Positions 62,626-64,000 of a DNA stretch of 64,000 bases are shown piece by piece; position 1 is the first letter of the stretch; each line of letters opens with the position of its first letter. The translations under genes were made by a program, and so were the position numbers. The DNA comes from an uncultured Prochlorococcus sp. (GTDB lineage Bacteria > Cyanobacteriota > Cyanobacteriia > PCC-6307 > Cyanobiaceae). The stretch lies in NCBI GenBank assembly GCA_902612005.1, contig CACMCA010000001.1:1-64000 (forward strand), read 5' to 3'. The notes beneath the pieces are model-generated. The model saw only the letters and a program-made list of their open reading frames with translations. It ran no database searches and was not told the DNA's origin.

Positions 62626-63582
62626 ATGATTAATACGAGTAAAGACAAGAAAGAAATAAGTAAAAAATTAAAAGAAAGAGCTATTTTTGAAGGTTTTACA
62701 ATTGCTGGAATAGCTTCAATACCAGGTAGTTCGCGCATAAAATTAAGGACTAATGCATTAGAAAGATGGTTGTCAAATAATCATCATGCTGAAATGAAAT
62801 GGATGGAAGCAGAAAAAAGAAGAAATATAGGCCTACTTTTTAAAGATGCAAAAAGTGTTTTAAGCGTTGGATTTGTTTATATTAATTCAAAAAACAAGAA
62901 TAATAATTTCCTCAAGGTAGCTAAATTTAGCCAAGGAGAGGATTATCATAAAGTGATTCACAAAAAATTAAAGAATATCGGTAAATGGATCAACCTAGAA
63001 ATTCCTGATTGCAAATGGAAAATATGTGTTGATACCTCTCCGCTTCTTGAAAAAGCATGGGCAGAGGAGTCAGGGATTGGTTGGATAGGTAAAAATAGTA
63101 ATTTAATAAACCAAAAAAATGGTTCTTGGTTTACTTTAGGTTTTATGATTCTTACAAAAGATTTAATACCAGATAAACCTCATAAATCACTTTGCGGGAA
63201 ATGTGATATTTGTATAAAGCATTGTCCCACAAAGGCAATAGTAGAACCCTTTGTAATACAGTCAGATCTATGCATTGCATATCACACAATAGAGAATAGA
63301 GATAAAACTATTCCAAAGAAAATAGAAAAAAATTTAGACGGATGGGTTGCGGGATGTGATATTTGTCAAGATGTATGCCCTTGGAATAAGTCAGTACCAT
63401 TCAACAATAATTTTGAAACCACACCTAAAGAATGGATTAAAAATCTTAATATTGAGTCATTAAATTGGGACGATAATACTTGGAAAGAAAAGCTCAAAGG
63501 AACTACGTTAAAAAGAATTAAACCATGGATGTGGAAAAGAAACATACAAGCAAATCTAAATAATAAAAAAATTAAAATATGA
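62626..63582 (+). CDS. queG: Epoxyqueuosine reductase
   Basis: CVDTSPLLEKAWAEESGIGWIGKNSNLI, two 4Fe-4S motifs CGKCDICIKHCP / CDICQDVCPWN. Confidence 0.95.
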   Translation: MINTSKDKKEISKKLKERAIFEGFTIAGIASIPGSSRIKLRTNALERWLSNNHHAEMKWMEAEKRRNIGLLFKDAKSVLSVGFVYINSKNKNNNFLKVAKFSQGEDYHKVIHKKLKNIGKWINLEIPDCKWKICVDTSPLLEKAWAEESGIGWIGKNSNLINQKNGSWFTLGFMILTKDLIPDKPHKSLCGKCDICIKHCPTKAIVEPFVIQSDLCIAYHTIENRDKTIPKKIEKNLDGWVAGCDICQDVCPWNKSVPFNNNFETTPKEWIKNLNIESLNWDDNTWKEKLKGTTLKRIKPWMWKRNIQANLNNKKIKI

Positions 63583-64000
63583 AAAAATTTTTAAGAATAA
63601 TAATATGGATCTCCTTGATTAATTTTTATTGTCTTCAAGTTGATAAAGCTCAAGCAATAGTTCCATATTATTATTTCCCAACCAAAAAAAATTTACAAAA
63701 GCAAAGTTCATATATTGGCAAAAATGCATATCAACTACTTTATTTTGGACAATATAAAGACAGTCTTAACTTAGCCAAATTAGCTGTAAAAATATATTCG
63801 AAAGATGAAAAACTTTGGTTAATTTTGGCTGAAGCGCAAATAGCTAACAAACAATATAAAAATGCACTACATTCCTTAAATAAAGCAGAACAGATCAATG
63901 CTAATATTGGCGAAATATTTTTTGCTAAAAGTAATATTTATTTAAAAATTTCTCAACAAACAAAGGCAAAGAGTGCGTTAGAAAAAGGCATAAAGATAGA
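63579..64000 (+). CDS. TPR-like exported protein, truncated by window end
   Basis: MKKFLRIIIWISLINFYCLQVDKAQA...; LWLILAEAQIANKQYKNALHSLNKAEQINANIGEIFFAKSNIYLKIS. Confidence 0.75.
   Translation, partial: MKKFLRIIIWISLINFYCLQVDKAQAIVPYYYFPTKKNLQKQSSYIGKNAYQLLYFGQYKDSLNLAKLAVKIYSKDEKLWLILAEAQIANKQYKNALHSLNKAEQINANIGEIFFAKSNIYLKISQQTKAKSALEKGIKI

Overview
The window is 64 kb of low-GC, gene-dense chromosome. It looks like a high-light Prochlorococcus: psbX, hli-like and Ycf66 genes, two flavodiiron genes, a permuted two-piece tmRNA and very small intergenic gaps. No rRNA, CRISPR array, complete prophage, IS element or integrase was seen. Most of it is conserved housekeeping: accC, smc, argJ, coaE, gatB, thiO, ndk, speA, alaS, pbp2, guaA, cbiD, pdxA, accB, efp, thiL, gap, murC, murB, rsgA, dnaJ, grpE, msrB, dusA, argH, ftsY, nusB, queG. 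The most interesting signals lie between the core genes. (1) A ~1.85 kb islet (about 17024-18877) is bounded by a 25-nt direct repeat that duplicates the 3' end of argJ. It carries a PD-(D/E)XK/DUF5655-like protein, a candidate minus-strand sRNA and two small paralogous-looking ORFs. It also has matching 11-bp-period TAAGCA repeats just inside both ends. (2) A second duplicated gene end, a copy of the guaA 3' terminus encoding GTIEWE-stop with only synonymous changes, sits ~130 nt downstream of guaA, and between the copies lies an 11-bp tandem repeat. Together they suggest site-specific integration at the 3' ends of protein-coding genes, with no recombinase visible in the window. Other points: a tRNA-Leu with an A34 (AAG) anticodon, apparent frameshifts in ndk and a flavodiiron gene, an orphan LigD-phosphoesterase-like protein, an orphan Cas4/RecB-like nuclease, and an unannotated Psb30/Ycf12-like small ORF. 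Everything here is by eye from the sequence; no database searches were run.
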